Shown: positions 23,619-33,110 of the stretch, piece by piece | Layout: every line of letters begins with the position of its first letter | How positions within the stretch are numbered: position 1 is the first letter of the stretch | DNA from: CAZGSG01 sp964528095 | Lineage (GTDB): Bacteria; Bacteroidota; Bacteroidia; Chitinophagales; Chitinophagaceae | Length of the DNA stretch: 41,133 nucleotides | Direction of reading: 5' to 3' | NCBI GenBank assembly: GCA_964528095.1 | Contig: CAZGSG010000012.1 | Coordinates: forward strand, 1 to 41,133 | Notes under the pieces: model-generated | The model's database searches: none | The model's input: only the letters and a program-made list of their open reading frames with translations | Told to the model about the DNA's origin: nothing | Made by a program: the position numbers and the translations under genes

Positions 23619-23936
23619 TTACATAAAACCCAGCTCCAGTTGTGCTGCTTCCGACATCCTGCTTTTATCCCATGCCGGTGTCCAAGTTACCGCCACATGT
23701 ACATCGTTCACCCCTTCTATCTGTTTTACTTTCTGGTCCACTTCAATCGGCAATGATTGCGCGGCCGGGCAGGCAGGTGAGGTAAGCGTCATCACGATCT
23801 GCACATTTCCCACCGGCAGTATCTCTACTTCGTAGATCAATCCAAGTTCATAAATGTTGACAGGTATTTCCGGGTCGAAAATAGTCTGCAAACATTCAAT
23901 TACTTTTTGTTTGAGTTCTTCCGTATTCATAGTCAT
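23619..23936 (-). CDS. DUF59/MIP18-family Fe-S maturation factor (SufT-like)
   Basis: A 105-residue single-domain protein: IFDPEIPVNIYELGLIYEVEI (residues 19-39), VMTLTSPACPAAQSLP with Cys56, and a C-terminal VHVAVTWTPAWDKSRMSEAAQLELG. DUF59 proteins take part in Fe-S cluster maturation or carriage, and standalone forms at the end of suf operons are called SufT. The start may be this ATG or one two codons later (23930). Either way the gene overlaps the 3' end of sufE by 35-41 nt in another frame, implying coupled translation. Confidence 0.88.
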   Translation of the reverse strand: MTMNTEELKQKVIECLQTIFDPEIPVNIYELGLIYEVEILPVGNVQIVMTLTSPACPAAQSLPIEVDQKVKQIEGVNDVHVAVTWTPAWDKSRMSEAAQLELGFM

Positions 23937-24378
23937 TCAGCTCATTTAAATTGCTGGCTTTAAAAGCCAACGCATAATTTTTCATTTGTTTTACCATCGC
24001 CAGCAGTCCATTGGCCCGGGTCTGTGCCAGGTGCGCCGTCATCCCGATCTGCTGGATAAAGTTCAGGGGTGCCGCAATGATCTCATCCGGGCTATGCCCC
24101 GACAATACACGAATGAGCATACTGATCAGTCCTTTTACGATCACCGCATCACTTTCCGCCTTATAATGAACTTTACCTTCCTTAAATGCTGCTACCAGCC
24201 ATACTGTCGACTGGCATCCCCTTACTTTGTTTTCATCCGTCTTGAATGCGGCATCAAGCGGAGCCAGCTTTTTACCCAGATCGATGATATACTCATATTT
24301 ATCATCCCAGGAATCGAAAAGAGCAAACTCCTCCACTATTTCCTTTTCTATTTCCTCTATCGTCGCAGGGCTATTCAT
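23896..24378 (-). CDS. sufE: SufE cysteine desulfuration protein
   Basis: The 160-residue SufE carries the sulfur-accepting cysteine in VRGCQSTVW (Cys55). The N-terminal helical part is EIEEFALFDSWDDKYEYIIDLGKKLAPL-like, and DAVIVKGLISMLIRVLSGHSPDEI follows, all hallmarks of the family. It takes persulfide sulfur from SufS and passes it to SufB. It starts 3 nt after the sufS stop, so it belongs to the same transcript. Its last 12-14 codons are overlapped by the DUF59 gene. Confidence 0.93.
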   Translation of the reverse strand: MNSPATIEEIEKEIVEEFALFDSWDDKYEYIIDLGKKLAPLDAAFKTDENKVRGCQSTVWLVAAFKEGKVHYKAESDAVIVKGLISMLIRVLSGHSPDEIIAAPLNFIQQIGMTAHLAQTRANGLLAMVKQMKNYALAFKASNLNELNDYEYGRTQTKSN

Positions 24379-24381
24379 TTT

Positions 24382-25626
24382 TTACGCCAACATTTTTATT
24401 ACTTTCTTCAGACCAGCAACCAGTTCGTCGATCTCTTCCATCGTATTATATACGGCAAACGATGCTCTGACGGTACCAGGTATCTCAAACCGGTCCATCA
24501 GGGGTTGTGTACAATGATGTCCCGTACGCACAGCTATTCCCCGGTTGTCCAGCAATATCCCGATATCCTGCGGATGTATTTTATCGATTACAAACGAGAC
24601 AAAACTTATCTTTTGTTTCGCCTCTCCGATTATTCTTAAGCCAGGCAGTTCTTTTAACTGCGTGGTAGCATACTCCAGCAATTCATTTTCATGCGCGCGT
24701 ATAGTCGCTTTTCCTATGCTCTTTATAAAATCAAGCGCTGTTTTGAATGCAATGGTATCCGCGATATTCGGAGTACCCGCTTCATATTTATACGGCAGAT
24801 CGGCATAGGTGGTCCTGGTAAAAGAAACTTCCTTGATCATTTCTCCGCCACCCTGGAAAACAGGCATCGCTTCCAGCAATTGTCTTTTACCATACAATAC
24901 GCCAACGCCGGTAGGTCCATATAGTTTATGAGAAGAAAAAGCAAAAAAATCGGCATCCATTTCCTGTACATCTATATCAAGGTGTACTGTCGACTGTGCT
25001 CCGTCTACCAGCACCACCGCATTTTTTTTATGCGCCAGTTCGATGATTTTTTTAACAGGATTTACCGTGCCCAGGGCATTCGACACATGTACTATAGAAA
25101 CAAGTTTTGTACGGTCGCTTAACAGCTTCTCATATTCATCTATAAGTAGTTCTCCTTTATCACTGATCGGTATTACTTTTAGTATAGCCCCTTTCTCCTC
25201 ACATAAGACCTGCCAGGGAACAATATTGGAATGATGCTCCATCGTGGAGATAATGATCTCATCACCTGCACTGATGTTTTGCCTGCCCCAGGTATACGCC
25301 ACCAGGTTAATACCTTCTGTGGTGCCTCTTGTAAAAATGATCTCCTCCCTTGCAGCCGCATTGATAAATTGTCTTGCGGCATCGCGCGTTAATTCAAACG
25401 CTGCTGTCGCTTCTTCCGCCAGGGTATGAATGCCCCGGTGGATATTGGCGTTATAGCCGCTGTAATAATCAACCAGTGCGTCAATAACGATCTGCGGTTT
25501 TTGTGAGGTGGCCGCATTATCCAGGTATACCAGTTTCTTTCCCTTCACTTCCCTGTTCAACACCGGAAACTGCTGTCTTATGGCATGCAGATCCGGTTTT
25601 CCTGTTATAATAGGCGATTCGATCAT
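24382..25626 (-). CDS. sufS: SufS-type cysteine desulfurase
   Basis: A 414-residue PLP enzyme that removes sulfur from L-cysteine, making alanine and an enzyme persulfide. The internal-aldimine lysine is Lys234 in FSSHKLYGPTG. The sulfur-carrying cysteine is Cys372 in RTGHHCTQPLM, the short active loop of the group II (SufS) type. YLDNAATSQKP, HRGIHTLAEEA, TRGTTEGINLVA and STMEHHSNIVPW match the family. It begins 1 nt after sufD ends and is followed after 3 nt by sufE, its partner. It has the usual length. Confidence 0.96.
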   Translation of the reverse strand: MIESPIITGKPDLHAIRQQFPVLNREVKGKKLVYLDNAATSQKPQIVIDALVDYYSGYNANIHRGIHTLAEEATAAFELTRDAARQFINAAAREEIIFTRGTTEGINLVAYTWGRQNISAGDEIIISTMEHHSNIVPWQVLCEEKGAILKVIPISDKGELLIDEYEKLLSDRTKLVSIVHVSNALGTVNPVKKIIELAHKKNAVVLVDGAQSTVHLDIDVQEMDADFFAFSSHKLYGPTGVGVLYGKRQLLEAMPVFQGGGEMIKEVSFTRTTYADLPYKYEAGTPNIADTIAFKTALDFIKSIGKATIRAHENELLEYATTQLKELPGLRIIGEAKQKISFVSFVIDKIHPQDIGILLDNRGIAVRTGHHCTQPLMDRFEIPGTVRASFAVYNTMEEIDELVAGLKKVIKMLA

Positions 25627-25627
25627 G

Positions 25628-26917
25628 TTATATCAATTCTAAGCGTTCTGAAATAAGGCGATCAACATATGTGCGGATCGCCACCAGTTTGATCTTATTT
25701 AGAATATCGATGGCAAACCCGTGAAGCAATAATGATTTAGCTACTTTTTCAGGAATTCCCCTGGATTGCAGGTAAAACATTCCTTCTTCATCAAGGCGGC
25801 CGATCGTACAACCATGCGAACATTTCACATCATCCGCATAAATTTCCAGTTGCGGCTTGGTATTCACACTTGCCGATTCTGAAAGCAGTACATTCTTATT
25901 GGATTGGTAGGCATTAGTCTTTTGCGCCTGTGGTCTTACAAAGATCTTTCCATTGAATACCCCGCTTGAACTTTCACCGAGTATCCCTTTATACAGTTCA
26001 TTGCTGAGACAATTAGGCTGCACATTATCCACCACAGTGTGGTTATCTATATGACTTGTTCCTTTGGGAAAATACAATCCATATAAATGTGCTTCGCAAT
26101 ATTCGGCCTCCAATACAAAATTGGTATTATTTCGAACGATATTACCGTCCAGTGAAATGGTAACAGCATACGTGTAGCTCTTACCTGTCTGGCGGATATG
26201 CGTGGTGCTTACCTGGTTGGTATGCCCGGCGTCATTCTGAATTTTATAATATTCCAGTCTCGCATCCTGCTCCACTACAACTTCCATCACCTGGTTGGTA
26301 AAACTCTCCTGAGCACCTACTGTGGTAAATGTTTCTACCAGTTGCGCCTGTGCCTGCGGAGCTATGTACACAAGACTACGGGGATGAGAAAAGATATTAG
26401 CCGAACGGGCATCTGTAATATTATAGATATATACCGGGTGCGCCAATTCAAGTCCTTTCCTGATATGAATAAAAACACCACCCTGCATAAATGCCATGTT
26501 CAACGCATTGATGCCATCTTTTAAATAATTATTGCTATGCCCCAGGTGTTTTGCAACGATATCTTTGTATTCATTCGCGGCAGCCTCTTCCAATGGCATT
26601 ACCACCAGTTCAGCAGATCGGACAACTGAAAGAGAGGAAGAAAACACCCCGTTTACAAAAAACAATTCATTCGCTTCTTCGTGACCAGGCAAACGTAAGG
26701 CATCTGCATCGATCGCTGTTTCGCTAACAGGGAATTGATATTCTTTATTAAATAAACCACCAATACGTGTATACTTCCACTCTTCATGTTTTGCAGCAGG
26801 TATGCCAAGCTTACTAAAAGTCTTAAACGCGTCCTGGCGCATAGCAGTTAAGCTATCCGTACTGCCTGCCGGGTGCAATTGCTCAAACCGTTCTTTAAAT
26901 TCCGCTATCGTGTTCAT
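25628..26917 (-). CDS. sufD: SufD, Fe-S scaffold complex subunit
   Basis: A 429-residue SufD. The right-handed beta-helix part is visible from NIFSHPRSLVYIAPQAQAQLVETF, and the conserved C-terminal block reads VKCSHGCTIGRLDEEGMFYLQSRGIP, which holds the histidine that helps cluster assembly with SufB. SufD partners SufB and SufC in the SufBC2D scaffold. The N-terminal helical domain includes GIPAAKHEEWKYTRIGGLF, a family signature. It lies 80 bp after sufC and 1 nt before sufS. Confidence 0.94.
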   Translation of the reverse strand: MNTIAEFKERFEQLHPAGSTDSLTAMRQDAFKTFSKLGIPAAKHEEWKYTRIGGLFNKEYQFPVSETAIDADALRLPGHEEANELFFVNGVFSSSLSVVRSAELVVMPLEEAAANEYKDIVAKHLGHSNNYLKDGINALNMAFMQGGVFIHIRKGLELAHPVYIYNITDARSANIFSHPRSLVYIAPQAQAQLVETFTTVGAQESFTNQVMEVVVEQDARLEYYKIQNDAGHTNQVSTTHIRQTGKSYTYAVTISLDGNIVRNNTNFVLEAEYCEAHLYGLYFPKGTSHIDNHTVVDNVQPNCLSNELYKGILGESSSGVFNGKIFVRPQAQKTNAYQSNKNVLLSESASVNTKPQLEIYADDVKCSHGCTIGRLDEEGMFYLQSRGIPEKVAKSLLLHGFAIDILNKIKLVAIRTYVDRLISERLELI

Positions 26918-26997
26918 TATTTTTTCTTAATTTTTTTTACTTCCGTTTCCGGAAGTCGTCCTGCTTAGCTGGTAAAAGTTTTCGTCCTGTAGATAGA

Positions 26998-27762
26998 TTA
27001 TGCCTCTTCACCTACATTAATCTCATTCTTGATAAAATCATATCCTCTTTCTTCCAGTTCCAGCGCCAGCTCTTTCGGACCTGATTTTACAATCCGTCCA
27101 TTGTATAATACATGTACAAAATCAGGAACGATATAATCCAGCAGACGCTGGTAGTGCGTCACCAGTAATACGGCATTGTCCTTATTGCGTAATTTGTTCA
27201 CTCCATTTGCTACAATACGGATGGCATCGATATCCAATCCTGAATCAGTTTCATCAAGAATAGCCAGTTTCGGCTGTAGCATCGCCATCTGGAATATTTC
27301 ATTCCTCTTTTTTTCTCCACCCGAAAAGCCTTCATTCAACGGACGGCTCAACAGCGATTGATCTATATTCATCAGGGCCATTTTCTCTTTCATCAGCTTA
27401 AGAAATGCAACGGCGTCCAATGCCTCTTCCCCTCGGTATTTACGAATTTGGTTGACGGCTGTTTTTATAAAATTGGTTGTGCTCAAACCTGGTATTTCCA
27501 CCGGGTATTGAAAGCCGAGGAATAATCCTTCTCCTGCCCTGTCTTCCGGAGAAAGTTCCAGCAGATCTTTTCCAAGAAACTCAACGACACCCTCCAACAC
27601 TTCGTAGCTCTGCTTACCAGCCAGTACGGATGCCAGTGTGCTTTTACCGGAACCGTTTGGCCCCATGATCGCATGTACTTCACCTGGTTTTATATCCAGG
27701 TTGATCCCCTTTAAGATTTTCTTTCCTTCAATCCCCGCATGTAAATTCTGAATCGTCAGCAT
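26998..27762 (-). CDS. sufC: SufC, ATPase of the Fe-S assembly complex
   Basis: A 254-residue ABC-type ATPase. Walker A is GPNGSGKST (34-42), the signature FSGGE (146-150) lies in the SufC-specific NEGFSGGEKKRNEIFQM, Walker B is LAILDE (166-171) followed by TDSGLDIDA, and the H-loop is His203. SufC drives conformational change of SufBD during cluster assembly; it is cytosolic, not a transporter. It is 147 bp downstream of sufB, the longest gap inside the cluster, so an internal promoter is possible although no clear -7 element was found. Confidence 0.96.
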   Translation of the reverse strand: MLTIQNLHAGIEGKKILKGINLDIKPGEVHAIMGPNGSGKSTLASVLAGKQSYEVLEGVVEFLGKDLLELSPEDRAGEGLFLGFQYPVEIPGLSTTNFIKTAVNQIRKYRGEEALDAVAFLKLMKEKMALMNIDQSLLSRPLNEGFSGGEKKRNEIFQMAMLQPKLAILDETDSGLDIDAIRIVANGVNKLRNKDNAVLLVTHYQRLLDYIVPDFVHVLYNGRIVKSGPKELALELEERGYDFIKNEINVGEEA

Positions 27763-27909
27763 AATTAATTTTATTTTAAATCAAGTCTCAGTGATGGCTT
27801 TATTAATTGTACAATAGTTAGCTATGTTCAAGTTCTAAAGTCCAGGTTCTTTAATTCTATCATTTATTTAAAAATGTGGTACAGCTTCTTCTCATTTAAA
27901 CACCTGCTA

Positions 27910-29391
27910 TTACCCCACACTTCCCTCCAAACTAATTGCCAGTAATTTTTGTGCTTCTACTGCAAATTCCATTGGCAACTGGTTCATTACTTCTTTGGCA
28001 AAACCGTTTACGATCAGCGCGACTGCAGTTTCTGTATCAATACCGCGCTGGTTGCAATAAAATATCTGGTCTTCACCGATCTTGGATGTGGTAGCTTCAT
28101 GTTCAACCACCGCTGTATTGTTCTTTACTTCGATATAAGGAAATGTATGTGCTCCGCATTTATCGCCTAATAACAACGAATCACATTGCGAAAAATTCCT
28201 GGCATTGCCAGCATTCTTACCTACATGCACAAGTCCGCGATAACTATTATTGCTGACGCCTGCTGAAATGCCCTTTGATACGATCCTGCTTTTTGTATTC
28301 TTGCCAAGATGCATCATTTTGGTGCCGGTATCTGCCTGCTGGTGATTATTGGTAACAGCTACTGAATAAAATTCTCCTACGGAATTATCTCCTTTGAGGA
28401 TTACACTGGGATATTTCCAGGTAATGGCTGATCCTGTTTCTACCTGTGTCCAGGATATTTTTGAGTTATCGCCTTTGCAAATACCCCGCTTGGTCACGAA
28501 ATTATAAATACCGCCTTTACCATATTTATCACCGGGATACCAGTTCTGTACTGTTGAATATTTGATCTCCGCATTATCCATGGCCACCAGTTCTACCACA
28601 GCCGCATGCAATTGATTTTCGTCGCGCATAGGTGCTGTACAACCTTCAAGGTAACTAACATAACTGCCTTCCTCGGCCACAATAAGGGTTCTTTCAAACT
28701 GCCCCGTATTCTCCGCGTTGATCCGGAAATAGGTCGACAATTCCATCGGGCAGCGCGTATTCCTGGGTATATAGCAAAATGAACCATCACTAAAGACTGC
28801 CGCATTCAGGGCCGAAAAATAATTGTCAGTGATAGGAACAACCGAGCTTAGGTATTTTTTAATCAGTTCAGGATGTTCCTGGACTGCCTCGCTCATGGAG
28901 CAGAATATAATTCCTAATTCGCCTAATTGTTTTTTAAATGTGGTACCGATAGACACGCTGTCTACAACCGCATCAACAGCAACACCGCTAAGCCTTTTCT
29001 GCTCATCCAGGGAAATACCCAGTTTTTCAAACGTCCTTCTTAATTCAGGATCAATCTCGTCCAGGCTACCCGGAGCGATCTTTTGTTTTGGAGCAGAATA
29101 GTATATAATATCCTGGTAGTCAATAGGAGGATAGTTGATATTTGCCCAGTTGGGTTCTTCCATTTTTATCCAGTGCCGGTAGGCTTTCAACCGCCAGTCC
29201 AGCATCCATTGTGGTTCATTTTTTTTGGCTGAAATAAAACGTACCGTATCCTCGCTTAATCCTTTTGGAGCCTCATCGGCCTCGATATTGGTGGTAAAAC
29301 CATACTTATATTCATTCTGCACTGTTCTTTCAATAATGGCCTGGTCGTCATTCAATATTACCTTTTCAGGTTGTACTAGGTCTGTCTTCAT
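27910..29391 (-). CDS. sufB: SufB, Fe-S scaffold protein
   Basis: A 493-residue SufB, the first gene of the SUF cluster. Recognised blocks are YGFTTNIEADEAPKGLSEDTV-like N-terminus, QPEWMLDWRLKAYRHW-like segment, TYFRINAENTGQFERTLIVAEE, and the C-terminal DSLLLGDKCGAHTFPYIEV with Cys412, equivalent to the cluster-assembly cysteine, then EHEATTSKIGEDQIFYCNQRG. It forms the scaffold with SufC and SufD and takes sulfur from SufE. A perfect -7 element lies 4 nt before the ATG, so the mRNA may be leaderless. Confidence 0.96.
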   Translation of the reverse strand: MKTDLVQPEKVILNDDQAIIERTVQNEYKYGFTTNIEADEAPKGLSEDTVRFISAKKNEPQWMLDWRLKAYRHWIKMEEPNWANINYPPIDYQDIIYYSAPKQKIAPGSLDEIDPELRRTFEKLGISLDEQKRLSGVAVDAVVDSVSIGTTFKKQLGELGIIFCSMSEAVQEHPELIKKYLSSVVPITDNYFSALNAAVFSDGSFCYIPRNTRCPMELSTYFRINAENTGQFERTLIVAEEGSYVSYLEGCTAPMRDENQLHAAVVELVAMDNAEIKYSTVQNWYPGDKYGKGGIYNFVTKRGICKGDNSKISWTQVETGSAITWKYPSVILKGDNSVGEFYSVAVTNNHQQADTGTKMMHLGKNTKSRIVSKGISAGVSNNSYRGLVHVGKNAGNARNFSQCDSLLLGDKCGAHTFPYIEVKNNTAVVEHEATTSKIGEDQIFYCNQRGIDTETAVALIVNGFAKEVMNQLPMEFAVEAQKLLAISLEGSVG

Positions 29392-29395
29392 GCCG

Positions 29396-29403
29396 CAAAG
29401 GTA
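29396..29403 (-). promoter_or_regulatory. -7 element TACCTTTG of the suf operon, next to the sufB start
   Basis: On the minus strand TACCTTTG matches TAnnTTTG exactly and is separated from the sufB ATG by only four bases (CGGC). Transcription would start at or near the A of the ATG, giving a leaderless message. No -33 TTTG is seen at the preferred 19-21 nt spacing; a TTTG lies 14 nt upstream. Confidence 0.6.
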
Positions 29404-29528
29404 CGAACGAGTTTATACAAAAAAGTAGAAATAGGTAAAAAAACGAAGAGGAATTATCGCAGCATAAGACGAGAGTAACGCAAGAAATAAACTCTATTCA
29501 CTAAATTGATTTTCAATTATTTATCCTT

Positions 29529-30431
29529 TCAGGGGCCAAGGATTTTTAGTAGCGCTTCATTGGAAACCGCATAGTCTGTCAGCAGATTGGCCTCAGAGTA
29601 ATACAATGTTTGGGAGTACTGTTTGTTAAAAGCGGCTGGCATTGCTTTCCAATCAGGCCTGGCCGTTGCAAAACGGATATAGTCTACTTCTGTCACCAGG
29701 TCAGCAGCCGTGCCGGCAATCGTGGAGTTGAACCTTGCCGGATCATTTTTTAATTCCTCTGGAATGCCTTCCCAACTGGAATAGGCATTGATTCCGACCT
29801 GTAGCGGCCCACGCATCAATGGCCGGTAAAATCGTTCTATTATTTGCCATGCTTCAGTTCCGTACCTGCACATTAAAATAAAGGCTGCATCAATCCGTAC
29901 GATCCTGAGTTCGACCCAGCCAGTTTTTGCCGGCCGCAATTTCAAATTGGAAAGACTGTTGTTGGTTGTCTTTACCTCCAATACTGGCAGGCCGGGTTGG
30001 TGCGCGATGCCGGTGGTTATAAAAAGCCAGTTCTCCTGTCTCGGCACCCAGTTTTCCTGTGTGGTCCGTTTGGGTTGCCGCACCATAAGACCGGCAAGCG
30101 ACCAATCCGAAAAAGGAAGGCTGTCGTTAACCCCGGTTATTTTCATTTTCATTCTTACATCAAAATTGCCGGTCACCATCTTAAACATAAATGGCGCCTG
30201 GTAGTCGCCGTACCAGCCCGAAGCCGCAGGTTGTAGCTGCAAAAGTCCTTTCTTGTCAGTATTGACCTGTATTCGTTTTATTTTATTGGGGAGCTTTTCT
30301 TCCTCATGCAGGAACTTCCATTTTTTTATTGAAGCGGTATCATCGAACTCATCCGAAAGATCATTCAACGTTGTTTGTGCAACAGCCACCATTGAAAATA
30401 AAATCCAGAGCCCGCTAATAAAATATTTCAT
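29529..30431 (-). CDS. Exported concanavalin-like (DUF1349-type) beta-sandwich protein
   Basis: The frame opens at 30452, but the ATG at 30429-30431 gives a cleaner signal peptide (MKYFISGLWILFSMVAVAQ). The mature part resembles DUF1349/GH43-C2-like beta-sandwiches: LSDEFDDTASIKKWKF, a GWYGDYQAPFMFKMVTGNFDVRMKMKI block, AGLMVR, and WVELRIVRIDAAFILMCRY. Such domains often bind or follow glycans, but no catalytic residues are apparent. It is leftward, 137 bp beyond the sufB start, and 258 bp from the upstream kinase gene. Confidence 0.65.
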   Translation of the reverse strand: MKYFISGLWILFSMVAVAQTTLNDLSDEFDDTASIKKWKFLHEEEKLPNKIKRIQVNTDKKGLLQLQPAASGWYGDYQAPFMFKMVTGNFDVRMKMKITGVNDSLPFSDWSLAGLMVRQPKRTTQENWVPRQENWLFITTGIAHQPGLPVLEVKTTNNSLSNLKLRPAKTGWVELRIVRIDAAFILMCRYGTEAWQIIERFYRPLMRGPLQVGINAYSSWEGIPEELKNDPARFNSTIAGTAADLVTEVDYIRFATARPDWKAMPAAFNKQYSQTLYYSEANLLTDYAVSNEALLKILGP

Positions 30432-30688
30432 GCGCTTAGCTTTATTGATCAAAATGAGATTTTATGAACGGCCTTATCATTCCCTGATAAGACAACCATA
30501 TTGTAAAATAAGATCTATGTCGTTTATTACTACCAATGGATAGTCGAAAGAGCAGTTAACTCAGCTAAACATACAGATTTGGAGTACAGAATGAAGCGGC
30601 TATAATCTGTGGACTTTGTCCAAATGGATACAGTCAGCTAAATGAAGTTATTGCAACAGGTGATGTGAAAGACATGTCAGTAAAAGTG

Positions 30689-31753
30689 CTAGCCCTTTTC
30701 TACTTTATTCATTACAGGCAACTCAATGATCGGAATAGTAACGCAGAATTCTCTATTGACCTTATCATCATGGATGATCACAGGTGGCAACTCCATGAGA
30801 TAAAATTTTTTCTTAAGGTGCGCTAATCCATGGCCCGTGCTATTGGCATTTGATTTAAGACGGATCTCGTTTCTGACTGTTACCACTTTTGCATCGGGTA
30901 GTATATCTATATAGATGTATAGTGGATGCGCCATGGTAATGACATTGTGCTTGATCGCATTTTCCAGCAACAACTGCAGACTGAGTGGCGGGATCATATA
31001 ATTTTCCAAGGCCTCCGCGCCATAGATCTTCAGGTGAAGCCCTTCATCATACCGGGTCTTCAACAGGAAAAAATAGGTACGGGCAAAATTAAGTTCATCT
31101 TCCAGGCTTACCAGGTGCCGGCTATTGGCTTCCAGGAAATACCGGTACATATAAGCCAGTTCGTGGGTGAACTTTGTTGCTTTGGCCGGCTGAAATTCTA
31201 TCAATGCGATAAGTGTATTCAGCGAGTTGAATAAAAAATGCGGCTGGATCTGTACTTTAAGCGAATCGAATTGTGTTTTCAGATGAAGTCTTTTCAATTC
31301 TTCCGCTTCCGTCAGGGATTTAGCCCATTGCTGAAAAAAATAAACGCCTTCGTATACGAATAGCTGTACAAAGATGAATAACAATATTGTACCCGTAGTC
31401 CAGGTCGCATACCAGGCAAAAGCGACCGTGTGCCCCCACACATTAAAATAGTTTTCAAGAAAAACCCTAAGCATCCCCAATAAAATACCATAGGGGATAA
31501 GTATTTGCAATGACAACCTGAATCTTTTCCAGGTAGCCCCGATACTTTTGTATTTTTTGCGCATTCTTAATATTACCCAGCGGGTAGGTTCCCAGAATGC
31601 AAGTGTGAGCGGTATGGTAATAAGAATGACTTTGGGTAATAAGAGCGGGATCTTCCAGGATGAAAAAAACATTTCCAGCATGAAGAAGAGGAAAAAGAAA
31701 ACAGTTACCGTGAGGTAACCATACACACGAAGTTTTTTCTCTGGAAAATTCAT
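30689..31753 (-). CDS. LytS-type membrane histidine kinase, canonical motifs
   Basis: A 354-residue protein with about four N-terminal membrane helices (residues 10-140), a short linker and a His_kinase block. QPHFLFN carries His172. The N-box is LLLENAIKHN and the glycine box GHGLAHLKKKF. All signatures are kept, so this should be an active kinase. No response regulator is adjacent. The closest LytTR regulator is about 3 kb away (34806), separated by three leftward genes. Partnership with it is possible but not shown. Confidence 0.9.
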   Translation of the reverse strand: MNFPEKKLRVYGYLTVTVFFFLFFMLEMFFSSWKIPLLLPKVILITIPLTLAFWEPTRWVILRMRKKYKSIGATWKRFRLSLQILIPYGILLGMLRVFLENYFNVWGHTVAFAWYATWTTGTILLFIFVQLFVYEGVYFFQQWAKSLTEAEELKRLHLKTQFDSLKVQIQPHFLFNSLNTLIALIEFQPAKATKFTHELAYMYRYFLEANSRHLVSLEDELNFARTYFFLLKTRYDEGLHLKIYGAEALENYMIPPLSLQLLLENAIKHNVITMAHPLYIYIDILPDAKVVTVRNEIRLKSNANSTGHGLAHLKKKFYLMELPPVIIHDDKVNREFCVTIPIIELPVMNKVEKG

Positions 31754-31989
31754 TGTTGAACGGCCTTACTGAACAATACTAATCCACCTTAAAACTCCGG
31801 AATATTTTCTACTTATAATTGTTTGTTGCCCGAACTGTGATAAAACTGTCTTGAAAGAGGATAATTGGTAGCGGGGCTGTACCGATTTTGCCCGGTTAGC
31901 AGTTTTTGTGTGCCCAGGCAGTATTATTATGCCCCTTGCACTTTGTATACCTGGAAATCTCCATCCCCGAATTGGGCGATGTACGGCCA

Positions 31990-32961
31990 TTATTCTGTTC
32001 CCAGTCTTATATCCACTGAGGTCCAGTTGCCCCTGTTGGGAATAGCGGAAAGCGCTTTTGCTCCTGACGGAATAAATAAGATAGTAGCTGTGCCTTTCGC
32101 TTCCGTGGGCTTTAACCCGAATTGAGGTTGTGGGTTATAGCCCGTGGTGCGCATTTTCAGCTCGCGGCCATTTTTCATTGTGGCCCTGATCTTATACTTA
32201 CCTACGGGTATATTATTGATATTAAAGTTGAGGTTACCTAGTTTTTTCCTGATAATGAAGGTCTGGGGCTCTGCTCCACTCATCGGTTCTCCGTCCGGCG
32301 TTAGTGTGATCTCGATTTCTCCGTTCTCGGGCAGGCTTCCTTTTTCCGCCCACATATCCCCTTCTTTTCCTGTTGAATAACTTATGTGAATAGCACCGCC
32401 TAAATAATTATTGCTGTACCATGCTCTTTCACTGACATCGTCTTTATCTGCTATGCCATAGGGGAACAATACAAAATTCTCTATCTCACCGTCTTTTGAT
32501 GCGAAGCTGCCGATCTTGCCGTCGGCTGCATACAGTCCCATCGCAGCTCTCCCAGTTCCGTAATCAACTGTATAACCCGCACAATAAAAATGAGCCGCTC
32601 CCCAGGGAACAGTTATTTCATAATAACCACTGGCATCTGTATCTGCCGCAGCAGATGAATAATAGCCTCCTACCGCAGTAGAACGTATACCGATATGCGC
32701 ATCCTGCAATGGTTTACCTGCTGCATCTTTCACAAAACCGCAAACTTTTCCCGGCTTCTTTTTAGTAGCGGGAAAAGAAGGCATTTTAGGCATTGCATTA
32801 CCCATTACATTCACATGCTCATCCGTTGCCGACAGCTCAAAAACGATCGCAGCTGGCGAAGAAACAGTATTGCCGTCTTTTGTAGTAATCGGCATTCCCT
32901 TTATGGAATAAGTCGCAAAATAAATGAGTCCGAAATTTACCAGCAGTAGGAGTTGCTTCAT
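31990..32961 (-). CDS. Exported carboxypeptidase-regulatory-like domain protein
   Basis: A 323-residue protein with an N-terminal hydrophobic signal (MKQLLLLVNFGLIYFATYS). Residues about 70-130 match a CarboxypepD_reg-like module: GKVCGFVKDAAGKPLQDAHIGIRSTAVGGYYSSAAADTDASGYYEITVPWGA in outline. A second beta-rich region (about 215-275) reads EITLTPDGEPM and FNINNIPVGKYKIRATMKNGRELKM, again similar to such folds. The function is unknown. Similar proteins are surface or periplasmic binding proteins. The neighbouring 31754-31989 gap has no gene. Confidence 0.65.
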   Translation of the reverse strand: MKQLLLLVNFGLIYFATYSIKGMPITTKDGNTVSSPAAIVFELSATDEHVNVMGNAMPKMPSFPATKKKPGKVCGFVKDAAGKPLQDAHIGIRSTAVGGYYSSAAADTDASGYYEITVPWGAAHFYCAGYTVDYGTGRAAMGLYAADGKIGSFASKDGEIENFVLFPYGIADKDDVSERAWYSNNYLGGAIHISYSTGKEGDMWAEKGSLPENGEIEITLTPDGEPMSGAEPQTFIIRKKLGNLNFNINNIPVGKYKIRATMKNGRELKMRTTGYNPQPQFGLKPTEAKGTATILFIPSGAKALSAIPNRGNWTSVDIRLGTE

Positions 32962-33110
32962 GATGATTTATTGATACCTGTAATGAGAAGGCATCGCGCT
33001 AAAATTAGACAGCATTTTGCCAGGTCTGACCAATGATATCCCGGAATGTTCAAGTACGTATTTGAAATGATGAAGAACTGGGTTGAAGAAACCCTTACTC
33101 TTTACCAGGT

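Noticed and set aside
31754..31989. A possible small gene between the third LytS kinase and the carboxypeptidase-regulatory-like gene
   Set aside because: The only long frame (leftward, 74 codons) has no domain, no start context and a composition unlike a protein.
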